Part shown: positions 31,887 through 33,038 of the stretch, piece after piece | Numbering within the stretch: the stretch's first letter is position 1 | Layout: every line of letters starts with the position of its first letter | Source: a virus | Virus record (IMG/VR): IMGVR_UViG_3300046007_001070 | Coordinates: 1 to 33,038 of that record | Length of the DNA stretch: 33,038 nt | Reading direction: 5' to 3' (one strand) | Program-made: the position numbers and the translations under genes | The notes under the pieces: generated by a model | The model's database searches: none | What the model saw: only the letters and a program-made list of their open reading frames with translations | What the model was told of the DNA's origin: nothing

Positions 31887-32456
31887 ATGGGTGTCTATAC
31901 CGGCATAGCCCAAGACAATCCGACGCTCAATGGGGGAACGGCTTACAACCTGAACCTTACTGGGACGCCGCAGATTGGGGGCGTTAGTCTGACCGCGACG
32001 GCGGCTGAGATCAACAACGTGGCCGATACGTCGTCGCGTCTGGTCACAGCCGATGCCGCAACTTTGGCAGTCACCGCTGCTGCGCACGATGGCAAGGTTA
32101 TTGTCTTCGACCGTGCGGCTGGTGTGACGGCGACGTTGCCTGCGGCAACGGGGTCTGGCGCGACGTTTCGCTTCACTGTGAAGACGCTCGTTACCAGCAA
32201 TAGCTACAAGATTCAGGTTGCGGACAACACGGACGTTATGTCTGGCTCGTTGTTTGTGACCGATCAGGCGGCTGGGACTGGTACTGAGTTCAGCACGGTG
32301 GCAGCGAGTGATACGATCACGATGAACGGCAGCACGACCGGTGGTCTGGCTGGCGGGATTCTGACGTTGATCGATGTGGCAGCAAACCTCTACGCGATTC
32401 ATGGCAACATCGTCGCTACGGGTGTTGAAGCTACGCCGTTTAGCGCAGCGGTGTAA
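31887..32456 (+). CDS. Putative capsid decoration or fibre protein
   Basis: 189 residues, rich in alanine, threonine and glycine. It contains VSLTATAAEINNVADTSSRLV, a repeat-like phrase often seen in phage fibre and head-decoration proteins, and later beta-like segments with conserved small residues. A GGGGAT SD precedes the ATG. It is followed by the second UUCG hairpin. The N-terminal segment suggests a trimeric, fibre-like fold. Confidence 0.65.
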   Translation: MGVYTGIAQDNPTLNGGTAYNLNLTGTPQIGGVSLTATAAEINNVADTSSRLVTADAATLAVTAAAHDGKVIVFDRAAGVTATLPAATGSGATFRFTVKTLVTSNSYKIQVADNTDVMSGSLFVTDQAAGTGTEFSTVAASDTITMNGSTTGGLAGGILTLIDVAANLYAIHGNIVATGVEATPFSAAV

Positions 32457-32459
32457 CGG

Positions 32460-32479
32460 CAGGGGGCTTCGGCCCCCTG
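32460..32479 (+). other. UUCG hairpin after the second putative decoration gene
   Basis: CAGGGGGC-TTCG-GCCCCCTG, an 8-bp stem with a short GTTTCT after it. It matches the hairpin at 31851-31866 in loop and closing pair and has the same place between a stop codon and the next SD. Confidence 0.75.
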
Positions 32480-32495
32480 TTTCTAGGAGACTTGA

Positions 32496-33038
32496 ATGCC
32501 GACGAATCTGACTGGGCAGACTATTGCCAGTACCTACGACCAACTGTTGCATCTTGACGGTGGTCCCGAGGCGGCTGAGAAAGTCGTCTACAGCGGCACG
32601 GGCGTCGCTACGGCGCTAAAGGTCGGTACGCAGTCGGTGTCGGTGGACAACATTCAGTTGGATGGAAACACCATCCAAGCTCTGACCGGCAACCTCACCC
32701 TTGGCTCCAGCATCGCGTTTGGGAGCGCCAGTAACGCACGCACGGCGCTTGGCCTCGGTACGATTGCCACACAAAATTCCAACAGCGTCACGATTACAGG
32801 CGGCGCTATCTCGGGCGTGACGTTCAGCGGGTCGTTCTCCGGTATCACGGCGATTGATTCGGCAACTTTTACGACAAGTGCTACGGCTGCTGGGGTCACG
32901 CTCACCGGCAACACGTTGTCGGCCGATGGCACTGATGTCAATATCAATATCAATATTTCCCCAAAAGCCTCGGGAAACGTCGTTATCACTAGGCTAGCTG
33001 CTACAAATCCGCAGTTCCTGTCTTCTATCCTCGATCTC
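32496..33038 (+). CDS. Fibre-like structural protein, 3' end outside window
   Basis: 181 residues are visible, with AGGAG before the ATG. The sequence holds ARTALGLGTIATQNSNSVTITGG and other T/S/G-rich stretches, the hallmark of phage tail or head fibres and of the chains that precede receptor-binding domains. The ORF is open to the last base of the window, so its length and C-terminal domain are unknown. It probably contributes to host attachment or virion surface. Confidence 0.75.
   Translation, partial: MPTNLTGQTIASTYDQLLHLDGGPEAAEKVVYSGTGVATALKVGTQSVSVDNIQLDGNTIQALTGNLTLGSSIAFGSASNARTALGLGTIATQNSNSVTITGGAISGVTFSGSFSGITAIDSATFTTSATAAGVTLTGNTLSADGTDVNININISPKASGNVVITRLAATNPQFLSSILDL

Overview
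The window is part of the genome of a tailed, double-stranded DNA bacteriophage with a moderately GC-rich genome and dense packing: most neighbouring genes overlap by 1-10 bases or are a few bases apart. The order terminase - portal - scaffold - major capsid, a giant polyvalent protein with an LPD38-type region, and a family-A DNA polymerase suggest a podovirus-like virus. Canonical sigma70-type promoters and strong Shine-Dalgarno (SD) sites suggest a proteobacterial host. The genus cannot be told from sequence alone. No integrase, phage RNA polymerase, lysis gene or tRNA gene is visible here.

Layout. (1) 1-5775, + strand: the 3' part of a very large protein that starts left of the window, probably an internal virion protein that enters the host. 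(2) 5772-23050, - strand: one long leftward array of about 30 genes. Read in transcription order from the right it holds small unknown proteins; a MoxR-type AAA ATPase, DUF3150-like protein and HExxH/VWA protein triad; more small proteins, including zinc-ribbon proteins, a possible Nmad5 protein and a DUF3310 protein; and then a replication and recombination block. That block has DNA polymerase A, a Cas4/RecB-like nuclease, a VRR-NUC nuclease, an SNF2-type helicase, a candidate ssDNA-binding protein, a helix-turn-helix protein and a primase-helicase. (3) 23051-23748: an AT-rich non-coding control region with five TAGATC motifs, direct and inverted repeats and an A+T tract. It is the best candidate in the window for an origin and/or operator region. 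(4) 23749-24427, - strand: three small genes, each followed by a hairpin terminator; the first is a paralogue of the gene on the other side of the control region. (5) 24428-24805: a non-coding gap with a 14-bp tandem repeat and a near-consensus late promoter. (6) 24806-33038, + strand: DNA packaging and virion genes (putative small terminase, large terminase, portal, scaffold, major capsid, two probable head or fibre proteins, and the start of a fibre-like protein that leaves the window).

How it works together. Leftward transcription from the control region would express takeover and replication genes. Rightward transcription from the promoter at 24771-24799 would express packaging and head genes, with a terminator and second promoter (26893-26956) resetting transcription ahead of the portal gene. 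The two directions meet at 5772-5775, where both stop codons lie in one CTAG.

The most interesting items are the AAA/DUF3150/VWA triad, the repeat-rich control region flanked by a duplicated gene with its promoter, a reused hairpin/U-tract/SD module, a predicted leaderless late transcript, and several very small genes, including a 19-residue glutaredoxin-like ORF directly before the portal gene.
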